DNA of 64,000 nt, taken from NCBI GenBank assembly GCA_900316105.1, contig ONBR01000004.1:38162-102161 (forward strand). Reading direction: 5' to 3'. Position numbers and translations under genes: made by a program. The first letter of the stretch is position 1, and each line of letters starts with the position of its first letter. The notes under the pieces were generated by a model. It saw only the letters and a program-made list of their open reading frames with translations. It was not told the DNA's origin and ran no database searches. The DNA is from an uncultured Olsenella sp. GTDB taxonomy: Bacteria > Actinomycetota > Coriobacteriia > Coriobacteriales > Atopobiaceae. Positions 8,316-16,707 of this stretch are shown here, one piece after another.

Positions 8316-9227
8316 TTACAGATCCATGGAAAGGTAGCGCTCGCCCGTGTCAGGCAGGACGGCAACGATGGTCTTGCCCTTGAACTCGGGACGCTTTGCC
8401 AGCTCGAGCGCAGCTGCGACGGCTGCACCAGAGCTGATGCCCACCAGGAGGCCCAACTCGTCGGAAAGGCGCTTCTTCGTGGCAATGGCGTCGTCGGAGG
8501 CAATGGGCAGGACCTCGTCAACAACGGATGCGTCGTAGGTCTTGGGCACGAAACCCGCTCCGATGCCCTGGATGCGGTGGGCTCCTGAGGGCTTGCCCTC
8601 CAGGACGGCCGACTCTGCGGGCTCGACGGCGAAGCCCTTTACGCTGGGCTTCTGCTCCTTGAGGAACTTGGAGGTACCAGAGATGGTGCCACCGGTACCC
8701 ACGCCAGCGACAACGGCGTCGACGGTGCCCTCGGTATCAGCCCAAATCTCGGGACCGGTGGTCTGATAGTGGACACGTGGGTTGGCGGGGTTCACGAACT
8801 GACCTGCAACGATTGAGCCAGGAGTCTTCTCCTTGAGCTCGTCAGCGTGCTTGACGGCGCCGGCCATGCCCTCGGAGCCAGGAGTCAGGACGATCTGGGC
8901 ACCGTAGCTGGCGGCAAGTTTGCGACGCTCTATGGACATGGTCTCGGGCATCACGAGGATCATCTTGTAGCCACGTGCGGCGGCAATCATGGCCAGGCCG
9001 ACGCCAGTGTTGCCTGAGGTCGGCTCGATGATGGTGCCACCCGGCTTGAGGCTGCCGTCCTTCTCGGCCGCGTCCACCATGGCCTTGGCGACGCGGTCCT
9101 TCACCGATCCGCCGGGGTTGGTTGCCTCGTACTTGCCCAGAATCGTCACATCGTTATCGGTCAGGGCGGACAGGTCGATCAGGGGGGTCTTGCCAATTGC
9201 GCCTTCGACGTTGCTTGCGTACTTCAT
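8316..9227 (-). CDS. cysK: Cysteine synthase (O-acetylserine sulfhydrylase)
   Basis: This 303-residue PLP enzyme condenses O-acetylserine with sulfide to give cysteine. It shows the family PLP lysine Lys43 in NPGGSVKDR, the substrate-binding loop PTSGNTGVGLA, the glycine-rich phosphate loop GVGTGGTISG, and the C-terminal PDTGERYLS motif, at normal length. ATG 9227 follows a TTGGAGGAAA site. A strong promoter sits 320 bp upstream, so the transcript has a long leader that looks like a translation-coupled attenuator. No serine acetyltransferase gene is adjacent; an external source of O-acetylserine or sulfide is assumed. Confidence 0.96.
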   Translation of the reverse strand: MKYASNVEGAIGKTPLIDLSALTDNDVTILGKYEATNPGGSVKDRVAKAMVDAAEKDGSLKPGGTIIEPTSGNTGVGLAMIAAARGYKMILVMPETMSIERRKLAASYGAQIVLTPGSEGMAGAVKHADELKEKTPGSIVAGQFVNPANPRVHYQTTGPEIWADTEGTVDAVVAGVGTGGTISGTSKFLKEQKPSVKGFAVEPAESAVLEGKPSGAHRIQGIGAGFVPKTYDASVVDEVLPIASDDAIATKKRLSDELGLLVGISSGAAVAAALELAKRPEFKGKTIVAVLPDTGERYLSMDL

Positions 9228-9312
9228 GATGTTTCCTCCAAAGGATTAGGACGAACAGGAGCGGTGAATCCATTGAGCTATGACCGAGCCGGGCTGAGCG
9301 CAGATGTCGTCA

Positions 9313-9411
9313 TACAAAATGGGGACGCCACCTGCGTCCCGTCCGACCTGTGTCCAAGTAAAGGGCAAATGCCCTGATGAAATGGGGTATCGAGCTAAGC
9401 CTCAGATACCC
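9313..9411 (-). promoter_or_regulatory. Candidate cysteine attenuator in the cysK leader
   Basis: On the minus strand, three stems follow each other: GGGTATC...GATACCC (9385-9411, overlapping the stop of the leader ORF), AGGGCA-TT-TGCCCT (9362-9375), and GGGACGC-AGGTG-GCGTCCC followed by a short T-rich tract ATTTTGT (9313-9340). The last resembles an intrinsic terminator about 85 nt before cysK. A competing pairing is possible between CTGTGTC inside the leader ORF (9416-9422) and GACACAG (9348-9354). This layout is what ribosome-stalling attenuation needs; it is inferred, not shown. Confidence 0.5.
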
Positions 9412-9491
9412 TGGCGACACAGCGGAAGGGACCTCACACAGATACGACACGCACGCCCTACACGAAGCGCTGCAAAAACAGCTTCTGCCAT
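9402..9491 (-). CDS. Short leader ORF upstream of cysK with three Cys codons
   Basis: A 29-codon ORF starts at ATG 9491 behind an excellent GAGGGGAGG site and ends at TGA 9404-9402. It begins MAEAVFAAL and has cysteine at positions 15, 18 and 25, all TGT codons, near its end. It lies inside the cysK leader between a consensus promoter and the gene, and its stop codon overlaps the first hairpin. The length, strong ribosome site and Cys content fit a leader peptide that senses charged tRNA-Cys. A second reading frame over the same DNA contains five closely spaced cysteines but has no plausible start. Confidence 0.55.
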   Translation of the reverse strand: MAEAVFAALRVGRACRICVRSLPLCRQGI

Positions 9492-9546
9492 GATTCCCTC
9501 CCCTCTGGTTTTGGCGCCCTAGCGCCTTTCCCGTGTGTTGCACTCT

Positions 9547-9574
9547 ACTATAGGGTCGGGAATTTTAATGTCAA
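9547..9574 (-). promoter_or_regulatory. Promoter of the cysK transcript
   Basis: On the minus strand a perfect TTGACA (9569-9574) and TATAGT (9547-9552) are separated by 16 bp. Transcription would start near 9540, giving a leader of about 310 nt. Confidence 0.8.
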
Positions 9575-9775
9575 GCAAAAAGGTAGGAATTAATTCCACG
9601 TCAATTATTGCGCTAGAGACCAATTGGCTATCGAAATAGCAGATAGCTCCATCCGCAAACCCTCACGGAGCTGTCGCAGTCTTTACCAAATTGCTATCGA
9701 TAAAAGACGCAATAAGGCCAGTTTGCCAGCAGCTTTGTGACACAATGAACAGAGCGGCGAGAGAGAGGACACAGT

Positions 9776-10852
9776 ATGCTCAGAATCGGCCTGCTTACCA
9801 GCGGCGGCGACTGCCAGGCACTGAATGCCACCATGCGTGCCATCGTAAAGACCATCATCTATCAGAGCAAGGAGCCCGTGGAGATCTATGGATTCCTCGA
9901 CGGCTACCAGGGGCTCATCTACGGTCGCTACAAGCAGATGACCTGGGCAGACTTCTCGGGCACCCTTACCCAGGGAGGAACCATCCTGGGCACCAGTCGC
10001 ACCCCCTTCAAGAGGATTGACATCCCCGAGGAGGACGGCGTGGAGAAGGTCCCCGCCATGAAGCAGACCTACCGCAAGCTGCATCTGGACTGCCTCTTTA
10101 TGCTGGGCGGCAACGGCTCGACCAAGACCGCTAACCGTCTGCGCGAGGAGGGGCTCAACATCATCGCCCTACCAAAGACCATCGACAACGACACCTGGGG
10201 CACCGACATGACCTTCGGCTTCCCCTCTGCCATTGACGTGGCCACCACCTATATCGACGAGATCAAGACCACGGCAAGCTCCCACGGCCGCGTCTTTGTC
10301 ATCGAGATCATGGGGCACAAGGTCGGTTGGATTCCCCTGTACGCCGGTGTCGCCGGCGGCGCGGACGTTATCCTCCTGCCCGAGATTCCCTATGAGATGG
10401 ACAATGTGATCGAGGCCATCGAGCGCCGTGATAAGTCTGGCGGACGCTTTGCCATCGTCGCCGTCGCCGAGGGCGCCATCTCCAAGCAGGAGGCCGAACT
10501 GCCAAAGAAGGAGTACAAGAAGCTGGTCGCAAAGCGCAAGTACTCAGTGGCCTACGAGATCGCGGACGAGATTGCAAAGCGCACCGGCCGCGAGGTTCGT
10601 GTGGGCATCCCCGGTCACACCCAGCGCGGTGGCGCACCCGACGCCCAGGACCGCATCTTTGCAACCCAATGCGGTGTCGAGGCTGCCAAGGCCTGCCTGA
10701 ACGGCAAGTTCGGTGTCATGGTCGCAAAGGTCCAGGACAAGATGACCCTGGTGCCACTGAAGGACGTCGCCGGCAAGCTCAAGTACGTCGACCCGAAGAG
10801 CGACCTGGTCAAAGAGGCTCGCTACTTGGGCATTAGCTTCGGTGACGAATAA
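9776..10852 (+). CDS. pfkA: 6-phosphofructokinase
   Basis: This 358-residue group A phosphofructokinase phosphorylates fructose 6-phosphate in glycolysis. Motifs seen are the N-terminal TSGGDCQALNA loop, GGNGSTKTA at 111-119, PKTIDND at 133-139 with catalytic base Asp137, and IEIMGHKVGWI. The Gly in GGNGS is the state seen in ATP-dependent enzymes, while the Lys in PKTIDND is usual in pyrophosphate enzymes; the same mixed pair is known in the ATP-dependent Streptomyces enzyme. ATP as donor is therefore likely but not certain. It is a single-gene unit on the plus strand, divergent from cysK, and ends at a palindromic element. Confidence 0.93.
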   Translation: MLRIGLLTSGGDCQALNATMRAIVKTIIYQSKEPVEIYGFLDGYQGLIYGRYKQMTWADFSGTLTQGGTILGTSRTPFKRIDIPEEDGVEKVPAMKQTYRKLHLDCLFMLGGNGSTKTANRLREEGLNIIALPKTIDNDTWGTDMTFGFPSAIDVATTYIDEIKTTASSHGRVFVIEIMGHKVGWIPLYAGVAGGADVILLPEIPYEMDNVIEAIERRDKSGGRFAIVAVAEGAISKQEAELPKKEYKKLVAKRKYSVAYEIADEIAKRTGREVRVGIPGHTQRGGAPDAQDRIFATQCGVEAAKACLNGKFGVMVAKVQDKMTLVPLKDVAGKLKYVDPKSDLVKEARYLGISFGDE

Positions 10853-10874
10853 CGCCTGTCCTCTTGATAGATAG

Positions 10875-10960
10875 GGGGCCAGGTCCTTTACCCCGTGGTC
10901 AGACATTCTCGCGTGATTCGCACGTCGCGAGACTGCACGCGGGACAAAGGACCTGGCCCC
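10875..10960. repeat. Palindromic element, core family 1, copy D (inverted)
   Basis: Perfect 15-bp arms (GGGGCCAGGTCCTTT at 10875-10889 and its complement at 10946-10960) flank the core in the opposite orientation (GTGGTCAGACATTCTCGCG...ACTGC). It starts 22 bp past the pfkA stop and is followed by TCTTT, so it may also end the pfkA transcript. Confidence 0.8.
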
Positions 10961-11111
10961 TCTTTCATGGGGAGAGATCGCCCAGGGGGCGAGGTTGGCT
11001 CACCCCGCCGCCCTATATAGGGCACGCGAAGCGTGCGCCATTCTCCTCTTCCCTTGCAGAACGGGCATCGGCTCGGGCGCCGCGAGGGCGTTCGCGGCAA
11101 TGAAGGTCTGA

Positions 11112-11202
11112 GGCTCCTCCCCTTTGTTCAGACGCAGTTTCGCAGCGGCGCGCCTAGCGCGACGCGAGAATGTTTGAGCGCTGAGCAAGGGGGGGAGGCG
11201 CC
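11112..11202. repeat. Palindromic element, core family 1, copy C
   Basis: Imperfect arms at 11112-11131 and 11181-11202 flank a core of the form ACGCAGTTTCGCAG...GCGAGAATGTTTGAGCG. It lies about 10 bp past the stop of the cysteine desulfurase-like gene. Between this copy and copy D (10961-11111) I see no gene; a small GCACGCGAAGCGTGC palindrome is present. Confidence 0.7.
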
Positions 11203-11213
11203 CCCAGTCAGGT

Positions 11214-12380
11214 CTATTCCGCGATCTCCCTCACGGCTTTCACGGCTGCGTCGACCTCTTCCTTTGTGTTGAAGTAGCCGAAGGAGAAGCGAACCATGCC
11301 TTGTTCGACGGTCCCCATGGCTCGGTGCAGGCGCGGTGCGCAGTGGGCCCCCGGCCTGGTGGCTATCCCAAAGCGTTGGCCCAGATCGTCTGCCACGTCA
11401 GCCGAACTGTAGTCGCGGATGTTCAGCGAGACGATGGCGCAACGGTCGTCCAGTCCATCGGCAGATCTCGCACCCTCCAGCGAGCCAAAGTCACCGTAGA
11501 GCCGGACTCCCTCGACCCCTCGTACGCCCTCATAGAAGCGCCTTGCCAACTCCAGCTCGTGGTCGTGTACATTCTTGAGCCCGACTTCCTCGATAAAGCC
11601 AATACCTGCGGAAAGTCCGGCAATGCCATGACTGTTGAGGGTGCCCGCCTCAAGGCGGGTGGGATAGCCGGCAGGCTGCGTCTCACTGAAGGACTGGACG
11701 CCCGTGCCGCCCACCTTGAAGGGTCTGACCTCGACCCCGTGGGCAATGCACATGCCGCCCGTGCCCTGGGGACCCATGAGCCCCTTGTGCCCGGTAAAGC
11801 AGAGCACATCCGCCCCCAGCTCGGCCATATTCACCCGATGGGCCCCTGCAGTCTGCGAGGCGTCCACCACGACCAGGGCACCATGAGCATGTGCGATGTC
11901 TGCCACCCGTCGCACGTCCACCATGTTTCCCGTTACGTTGGAGCCATGGGTCACCGCGACAAGCCTGGTCTGGTCATCCACCAGATCCTCCAGCTCCTCG
12001 TAGTCTAGGATCCCATGCTCATCCATGCGGGCAAAGTCCAGGAGGACACCTCGCTCGTCCCTCAGGCGGTAGAGGGGACGCAGGACGGAATTGTGCTCCA
12101 GGTCGGTGGAGACCACACGGTCTCCCTCCCCCACCAAACCCATAAGGGCGATGTTGAGCGCCTCGGTGGAGTTGTTGCAGAAGACCACGTGATCCGGCTC
12201 AGCGCAGCCAAAGAACTTTGCCAACCGCTCCCTTGCCACGTAGTCAACGCGCGAGGCGGCCAGGGAGGCCTCCGTCGCTCCCCTGGAGGCATTGCCCACG
12301 GTATTGAGCGCCCTCACCACGGCATCCACGACGGGCTGCGGCTTGTGCATGGTGGTAGCCGCATTGTCCAGATAGATCAT
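11214..12380 (-). CDS. Cysteine desulfurase-like aminotransferase class V of the selenium operon
   Basis: This 388-residue PLP protein starts with MIYLDNAATT, typical of NifS/SufS enzymes, and has PLP lysine Lys199 in FTGHKGLMGPQGTGG plus a candidate active-site Cys in the C-terminal GAHCAPRLH loop. It resembles the cysteine desulfurase subfamily found beside selD and yedF in selenium-using bacteria (the EF2568-like group), thought to mobilise sulfur or selenium from cysteine or selenocysteine. It is the last gene of the selD-to-csd operon, separated from yedF by a weak hairpin. ATG 12380 is chosen by family alignment, with a GGGGG site upstream. Confidence 0.88.
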   Translation of the reverse strand: MIYLDNAATTMHKPQPVVDAVVRALNTVGNASRGATEASLAASRVDYVARERLAKFFGCAEPDHVVFCNNSTEALNIALMGLVGEGDRVVSTDLEHNSVLRPLYRLRDERGVLLDFARMDEHGILDYEELEDLVDDQTRLVAVTHGSNVTGNMVDVRRVADIAHAHGALVVVDASQTAGAHRVNMAELGADVLCFTGHKGLMGPQGTGGMCIAHGVEVRPFKVGGTGVQSFSETQPAGYPTRLEAGTLNSHGIAGLSAGIGFIEEVGLKNVHDHELELARRFYEGVRGVEGVRLYGDFGSLEGARSADGLDDRCAIVSLNIRDYSSADVADDLGQRFGIATRPGAHCAPRLHRAMGTVEQGMVRFSFGYFNTKEEVDAAVKAVREIAE

Positions 12381-12425
12381 GTCAAACCCCCAGATCAAGA
12401 CTCGATGTGAACCGCCAAACAGAAA

Positions 12426-12452
12426 GGGGCCCGGCAACATACGCCGAGCCCC
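12426..12452 (-). terminator. Hairpin between yedF and the desulfurase-like gene
   Basis: On the minus strand GGGGCTCGGC pairs with GCCGGGCCCC through one G-U pair, followed by TTTCTGTTT. The T-tract is weak, so this may partially terminate or protect the upstream message rather than fully end it. Confidence 0.5.
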
Positions 12453-12474
12453 ACAAGTAATCTTGTGCAAAGAA

Positions 12475-13101
12475 CTAGCAGGGCTTCACGACCAAGGTTG
12501 CCTCGACCTGCCTCTGGCAGATCACGTACATGTTGGTGACCTCGCCCACGGCCAGCTTGTCCTTGATGCCATAGAAGTCCAGGCAGGTGCCGCAGGTCAG
12601 GATCTCCACGCCAGCGTCTACCATGAGCTTGAGGTCCTCCAGCGCGGGCGAGCCCTCGATGGTCATCTTTGCACCGCCGTTGTAAAAGAGGATGGTCTGG
12701 GGCAGCTGCTCCTGCTGGCTCAGGGCATAGATGAAGCCCTTGAGCAGGTTGCCGCCCAGCTTGTTGTCGCCCTCGCCCATGTGGTCGGCCGAGATGACCA
12801 CCACGAGGTTCTTCTTTGCGGGCAGGTTGCAGAAGTCGTTTGCGTCAGACTCGTTCACGGCCTCCTCGGTGCCGGCAACGGTCGTGGTGACCTCGAAGTT
12901 GCCATCATCGAGCTTCTTGAAGGAGGTGCCGTAGCCCTTGTCGTTGGCAAGCTTGGTCAGGTTCTGGACTGCCGTCTCGTTGTCCACGGAGGTCACGACC
13001 GTACCCGCACCCTCCAGGGACTTGATGGCCTTGATGGTCTTGACCACGGGAATGGGGCAAGCGTCGCCCAGGGCGTTGACCTCTACGTTCTTCTCTGCCA
13101 T
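12475..13101 (-). CDS. yedF: Selenium metabolism protein YedF
   Basis: This 208-residue protein joins an N-terminal TusA/SirA-like sulfur-carrier domain (ACPIPVVKTIKAI near residues 14-26) to a C-terminal DsrE-like domain with LTCGTCLDFYGI. This fused form is the one linked to selenium clusters and is thought to carry or sense selenium/sulfur as persulfide or perselenide. It sits directly downstream of selB and upstream of the desulfurase-like gene, supporting a role in passing selenium toward selenophosphate synthesis. ATG 13101 is chosen because an AAAGGAGTT site lies just upstream; longer in-frame starts would overlap the selB tail. Confidence 0.92.
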   Translation of the reverse strand: MAEKNVEVNALGDACPIPVVKTIKAIKSLEGAGTVVTSVDNETAVQNLTKLANDKGYGTSFKKLDDGNFEVTTTVAGTEEAVNESDANDFCNLPAKKNLVVVISADHMGEGDNKLGGNLLKGFIYALSQQEQLPQTILFYNGGAKMTIEGSPALEDLKLMVDAGVEILTCGTCLDFYGIKDKLAVGEVTNMYVICQRQVEATLVVKPC

Positions 13102-13123
13102 TTTTTCCGAACTCCTTTCAAAA

Positions 13124-15094
13124 CTACAATGATGCCACCAAGACTCGAGCCTCACCCACCAGACGGGTAAGACCCATCGCGTCAAAGTGTTCCAGGTATT
13201 GCCGGGCAATCCTGCGCGAGACACCCAACCGCGTGCGGTAGTCGGCGAGCGCAAGAGTCTCGGATTGGTCGAACATATCCTTGAGGGTGCCATACGCCTT
13301 CTGGTAGGCGGCCCTTCCTACCAATCGGGAGGCAGAGAGCTGGACGAGCTCTCCCTCGCGGACCAGATAGGCCAGCACCTCTTGTGTCATGGTAAGGGAT
13401 TCTGCAAAATTTGAAAGCACCTCTTCGTTGAGCGGCGGCTCCAGACCTGCCTCCTCGTAGAGGACAAGGAGTCTCGTCCGGACCTGCTCCTGCTCGGATG
13501 TCAACCTGGGCGCAAAGCCAGGGGTCCGCACCAGGCTTGCGCTGACCTCGATAACGCCCCTCTCCATCAGGAAGGATACGAGCAGGTCGGCAGCCGAGGA
13601 ACCTTCCGAAAAAGACCCGTCCTGCCAGGCGCCCGCTCCCCTCCCCTGGCGGGAGGCTGCAAGGAGTCCCTGCCTGAAGGCGTCCAGGTCCATACCAGGC
13701 TCCAGCGGATGTTCGCCCTGATGGGCCTCCAGGGCCCGGGTCGCACGCTCGGCCAGACACCGAACCGCACCGACATCGGCATAGCAGCCCCCTCCCAGCG
13801 CGACCGCCCCTCCACCCTGGACCATGCCAGGCAAGAGATTCCGAGCCTCCGCAAGCGAGAGGCCTGCGCGCCTTGCCAGCTCCCCCGCAGAGAGAGGTCT
13901 GGCCCCTGCGTCCACCAGGACCTGACGGGCACGAGTCCGAGGCTCCCCCGCCAGGGCTTCCAAGCGAGCCAGGACAGTAGAGTCGTTCCTCTTGAGCTTT
14001 CGCCTCGTTTCCTCCAGGATGGCGCCTCCGCCCACGGTGATGACCGGCGAGAAGAAGCGGACTACGAAGCGGTCCTGCGGGCGGAAGCAGATCTCACCCT
14101 GGAAGGTCAGCTGGGCCATGCAGGACTCCCCCGCATGCAGGACGTCTCGGTCCAGGAGGCGGACTCTGGCAACAAGCTCCTGGGTACCGGCATAGACGTG
14201 AAGCTGCGAAGAATTACGCACGTCAAAGGGGGCATCGGCCACAAGCTCCAGCCTGACTGCCACCTGTCGGGCAAGCTGCATGGAGCCAGGGACGGCAAGG
14301 GTCGCTCCTCGACCGAGCTCATCCACGCTCACATCCGCGAGGTTGATGGCAACGCGCATTCCCGCGAAGGCCTCGCCCTCACTGCTGCCATGTGTCTGTA
14401 GACCACGAACCTTGGAGCGGATGCCCTGTGGCAGAATCTCCACCAGGTCCCCCACAGTCACACGGCCGTCCACCAGGGAGCCCGTAGCCACGGTACCGAA
14501 TCCCCTGACGCTAAAGGCTCGGTCCACCGGCAGGCGGAAGGGCAGACCCATCCGGCGCAGGGGAAGGTCCTCGAGCATTCGAGCGATCAAGTTCCGCAGC
14601 TCGTCCAGTCCCTGGCCGGTGACGGCGGACACGCAGACCAGGGGGGCCTCCTCCAGGAAGGTACCCGCCACGTGCTCCCGCGTGTCCTCCATCACGGCTT
14701 GCAGCCACTCCTCGTCCACAAGGTCTACCTTGGTGAGGACGACGACACCCGAACGCACACCCAGGGTCTGGAGAACGTCCAGGTGCTCCTGGGTCTGGGG
14801 CATGAAGCCCTCGTCTGCCGCCACGACCAAGAGGACCAGGTCGATGCCAGAGGCACCGCAGATCATGGTCCTCACCAGGTGCTCGTGACCAGGTACATCG
14901 ATGATGCTTGCAGCCTTTCCATCAGGCAGGGTCAGCGGTGCGAAGCCCAGATCGATGGTCATGCCACGACGCTTCTCTTCCTCCAGACGGTCCGTGTCGA
15001 CGCCCGTGAGGGCACGGGTGAGCCAGGTCTTTCCGTGGTCCACGTGACCCGCGGTTCCAATGATCGCGTGACGGACTGGATTCAAGTCACTCAT
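13124..15094 (-). CDS. selB: Selenocysteine-specific elongation factor SelB
   Basis: This 656-residue GTPase delivers Sec-tRNA-Sec to ribosomes at UGA codons followed by a SECIS hairpin. The N-terminal third is an EF-Tu-like G domain (GTAGHVDHGKT at 13-23, DVPGHEHLV, LTKVDLVD), followed by beta-barrel domains and a C-terminal region of winged helices that bind the SECIS RNA. Its ATG overlaps the selA stop by 3 nt (ATGA), so the two are translationally coupled. The length is normal. Together with selA, selC and selD in the same operon it shows that this organism decodes UGA as selenocysteine. Confidence 0.96.
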   Translation of the reverse strand: MSDLNPVRHAIIGTAGHVDHGKTWLTRALTGVDTDRLEEEKRRGMTIDLGFAPLTLPDGKAASIIDVPGHEHLVRTMICGASGIDLVLLVVAADEGFMPQTQEHLDVLQTLGVRSGVVVLTKVDLVDEEWLQAVMEDTREHVAGTFLEEAPLVCVSAVTGQGLDELRNLIARMLEDLPLRRMGLPFRLPVDRAFSVRGFGTVATGSLVDGRVTVGDLVEILPQGIRSKVRGLQTHGSSEGEAFAGMRVAINLADVSVDELGRGATLAVPGSMQLARQVAVRLELVADAPFDVRNSSQLHVYAGTQELVARVRLLDRDVLHAGESCMAQLTFQGEICFRPQDRFVVRFFSPVITVGGGAILEETRRKLKRNDSTVLARLEALAGEPRTRARQVLVDAGARPLSAGELARRAGLSLAEARNLLPGMVQGGGAVALGGGCYADVGAVRCLAERATRALEAHQGEHPLEPGMDLDAFRQGLLAASRQGRGAGAWQDGSFSEGSSAADLLVSFLMERGVIEVSASLVRTPGFAPRLTSEQEQVRTRLLVLYEEAGLEPPLNEEVLSNFAESLTMTQEVLAYLVREGELVQLSASRLVGRAAYQKAYGTLKDMFDQSETLALADYRTRLGVSRRIARQYLEHFDAMGLTRLVGEARVLVASL

Positions 15095-16503
15095 TGGACA
15101 TCCTTGAACAGTTCAGAGACGAGCTGCTCCAGGGCCAGGCAGACCCTCTCCTCGTCACCCTCGCAGAGTGTCCTCACGCTCAGGAGCACGCGCCCCTCTT
15201 TGATACGGACAATCACGGGCCAGGAACATCCGCGCATCCGCTCGGCCAACTCGTCCGCCGAGAGTCCCTCCACGGACACGGCAAGGGCCCAACCACTCAG
15301 ACCGACGTCGGGCAGGGCGCCTCCGCCCACCTCGTCCTCCACGGGGACAAGCTGGCATTCGACCTCGGGGACCATCTCTACCAGAAGTCCCCGCAGCTGT
15401 TCCGCCCTGGCACGGCACTCCTCCGCACCCATGGTCAGCATACGGACCACAGGCACCTGCTCGCGTGCCAGCCTGGGACTCCGATAGAGGTCAAGTGTGG
15501 CCTCCAGGGCAGCCAGGGAGAGCTTGTCTATGCGGAGCATGCGGGTCAGCTGATTGTGCCTCATGCGATCGATGAGCTCGCGCCTTCCCAACAGGATTCC
15601 CGCCTGGGCAGAACCCAGGAGCTTGTCCGCCGAGAAGCAAACCACGTCCGCCCCAGCGTCGAGGACCCTGCGAAGGGTAGGTTCCTCCCCCATGCCTGCC
15701 AGATCCAACTGAACCAGGGGCAGGGCGCCGGCATCATAGAGGACCAGAGCATCGGCTGGCCTTGCCAGCTCTGTCAGCTCGTCCACCGAGACCGACTCGG
15801 TAAAGCCCCTCATGACGAAGTTCGACCTGTGGACCTTGAGAAGGGCCGAGGCCTCTCCCGTCTCCATGACGCGGGCATAGTCCGACAGATGGGTCTTGTT
15901 GGTCGTGCCAACCTCCACCAGGAGGGCACCGCTCTGGGCCATGATGTCCGGGATACGGAATGAGCCGCCGATCTCCACCAGCTCCCCGCGGGAGATCGCC
16001 ACGCCCCTATCCCGACAAAAGGTGTTGAGCATCAGAAAGACAGCGGCCGCGTTGTTGTTGACCACAAGGGCCGCCTCGACCCCCGTCAGCTGGCACAGAA
16101 GGTCCTCCACGTGGGCATAGCGACTGCCGCGGCGGCCCTCGGCAAGGTCGTATTCCAGGTTGGAGTAGCCCTGTGCCACCTCGGCCACATGGGAGGCGAC
16201 GGCCACCCCCAGGGGAGCTCTTCCCAGGTTCGTATGGAGGACGACTCCCGTGGCGTTGACCACGGGACACAGGCTGTAGGCACCATGCCTGGCGAGGCGC
16301 CCCGCGATGTCCCGGGCCAGCTCCTCGGTCGTACCGACCTGCCCCACCTGACCAGACAGGATGCCTTTGCGCAGGTCAGATAGGTAATCTCGCGTAGCTT
16401 CCAGAATCTGCTCGCGCGAGAACTCCCCCTCGAGCGCAGTCAGGGACTCCTGCAACAGCAGTAGGTCCACCTTTGGAATCTGTCTTAGAAGGTCCTGGTT
16501 CAT
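15091..16503 (-). CDS. selA: L-seryl-tRNA(Sec) selenium transferase SelA
   Basis: This 470-residue PLP enzyme converts Ser-tRNA-Sec to Sec-tRNA-Sec using selenophosphate. It has the NATGVVLHTNLGRAPL motif near residues 83-98, the RRGSR loop, and the PLP lysine Lys294 in FSADKLLGSAQAGI. ATG 16503 is the start: the open frame continues upstream but runs through the tRNA-Sec gene, so that part is not protein. It is 73 bp downstream of selC and overlaps selB. The gene order selC-selA-selB is typical of Sec operons. Confidence 0.96.
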   Translation of the reverse strand: MNQDLLRQIPKVDLLLLQESLTALEGEFSREQILEATRDYLSDLRKGILSGQVGQVGTTEELARDIAGRLARHGAYSLCPVVNATGVVLHTNLGRAPLGVAVASHVAEVAQGYSNLEYDLAEGRRGSRYAHVEDLLCQLTGVEAALVVNNNAAAVFLMLNTFCRDRGVAISRGELVEIGGSFRIPDIMAQSGALLVEVGTTNKTHLSDYARVMETGEASALLKVHRSNFVMRGFTESVSVDELTELARPADALVLYDAGALPLVQLDLAGMGEEPTLRRVLDAGADVVCFSADKLLGSAQAGILLGRRELIDRMRHNQLTRMLRIDKLSLAALEATLDLYRSPRLAREQVPVVRMLTMGAEECRARAEQLRGLLVEMVPEVECQLVPVEDEVGGGALPDVGLSGWALAVSVEGLSADELAERMRGCSWPVIVRIKEGRVLLSVRTLCEGDEERVCLALEQLVSELFKDVQ

Positions 16504-16576
16504 GGCAGGGCTCCCCACGAAATCAAAAGTCACCGGGTGCCCACGCCAGGTGGCTGGGCCCCACTTAAAAATGAAA

Positions 16577-16672
16577 TGGCGGGAGTAGGTGGGAATCGAA
16601 CCCACCCGAGCAGCCTCGCTGCTCACGCTGGTTTTGAGGACCAGGAGGCACACCAGTCGCCCCTCTACCCCC
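16577..16672 (-). tRNA. selC: tRNA-Sec (anticodon UCA)
   Basis: On the minus strand a 96-nt tRNA-like sequence starts GGGGGTAG and ends CTACTCCC-G-CCA, giving an 8-bp acceptor stem with one G-U pair and an encoded CCA. The anticodon stem-loop CTGGT-CCTCAAA-ACCAG carries TCA. The variable arm is long (GAGCAGCGAGGCTGCTC) and the T arm is GTGGG-TTCGATT-CCCAC. All of these are marks of bacterial tRNA-Sec. It lies between the glycosyltransferase gene and selA, on the same strand. Confidence 0.97.
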
Positions 16673-16707
16673 ATGGGACTTGTACCCGAATAAGTTGCAG
16701 ACAAGCG

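Noticed and set aside
9310..9543. A 77-codon Cys-rich frame in the cysK leader as the leader peptide
   Set aside because: Its ATG coincides with the predicted transcription start and has no ribosome site, while the shorter ORF in another frame has an excellent one.
9228..9546. T-box or SAM riboswitch in the cysK leader
   Set aside because: I find no T-box sequence or SAM-riboswitch core; the leader-peptide layout explains the stems better.
16504..16704. N-terminal extension of SelA
   Set aside because: The upstream frame runs through the tRNA-Sec gene, and SelA homology begins at ATG 16503.
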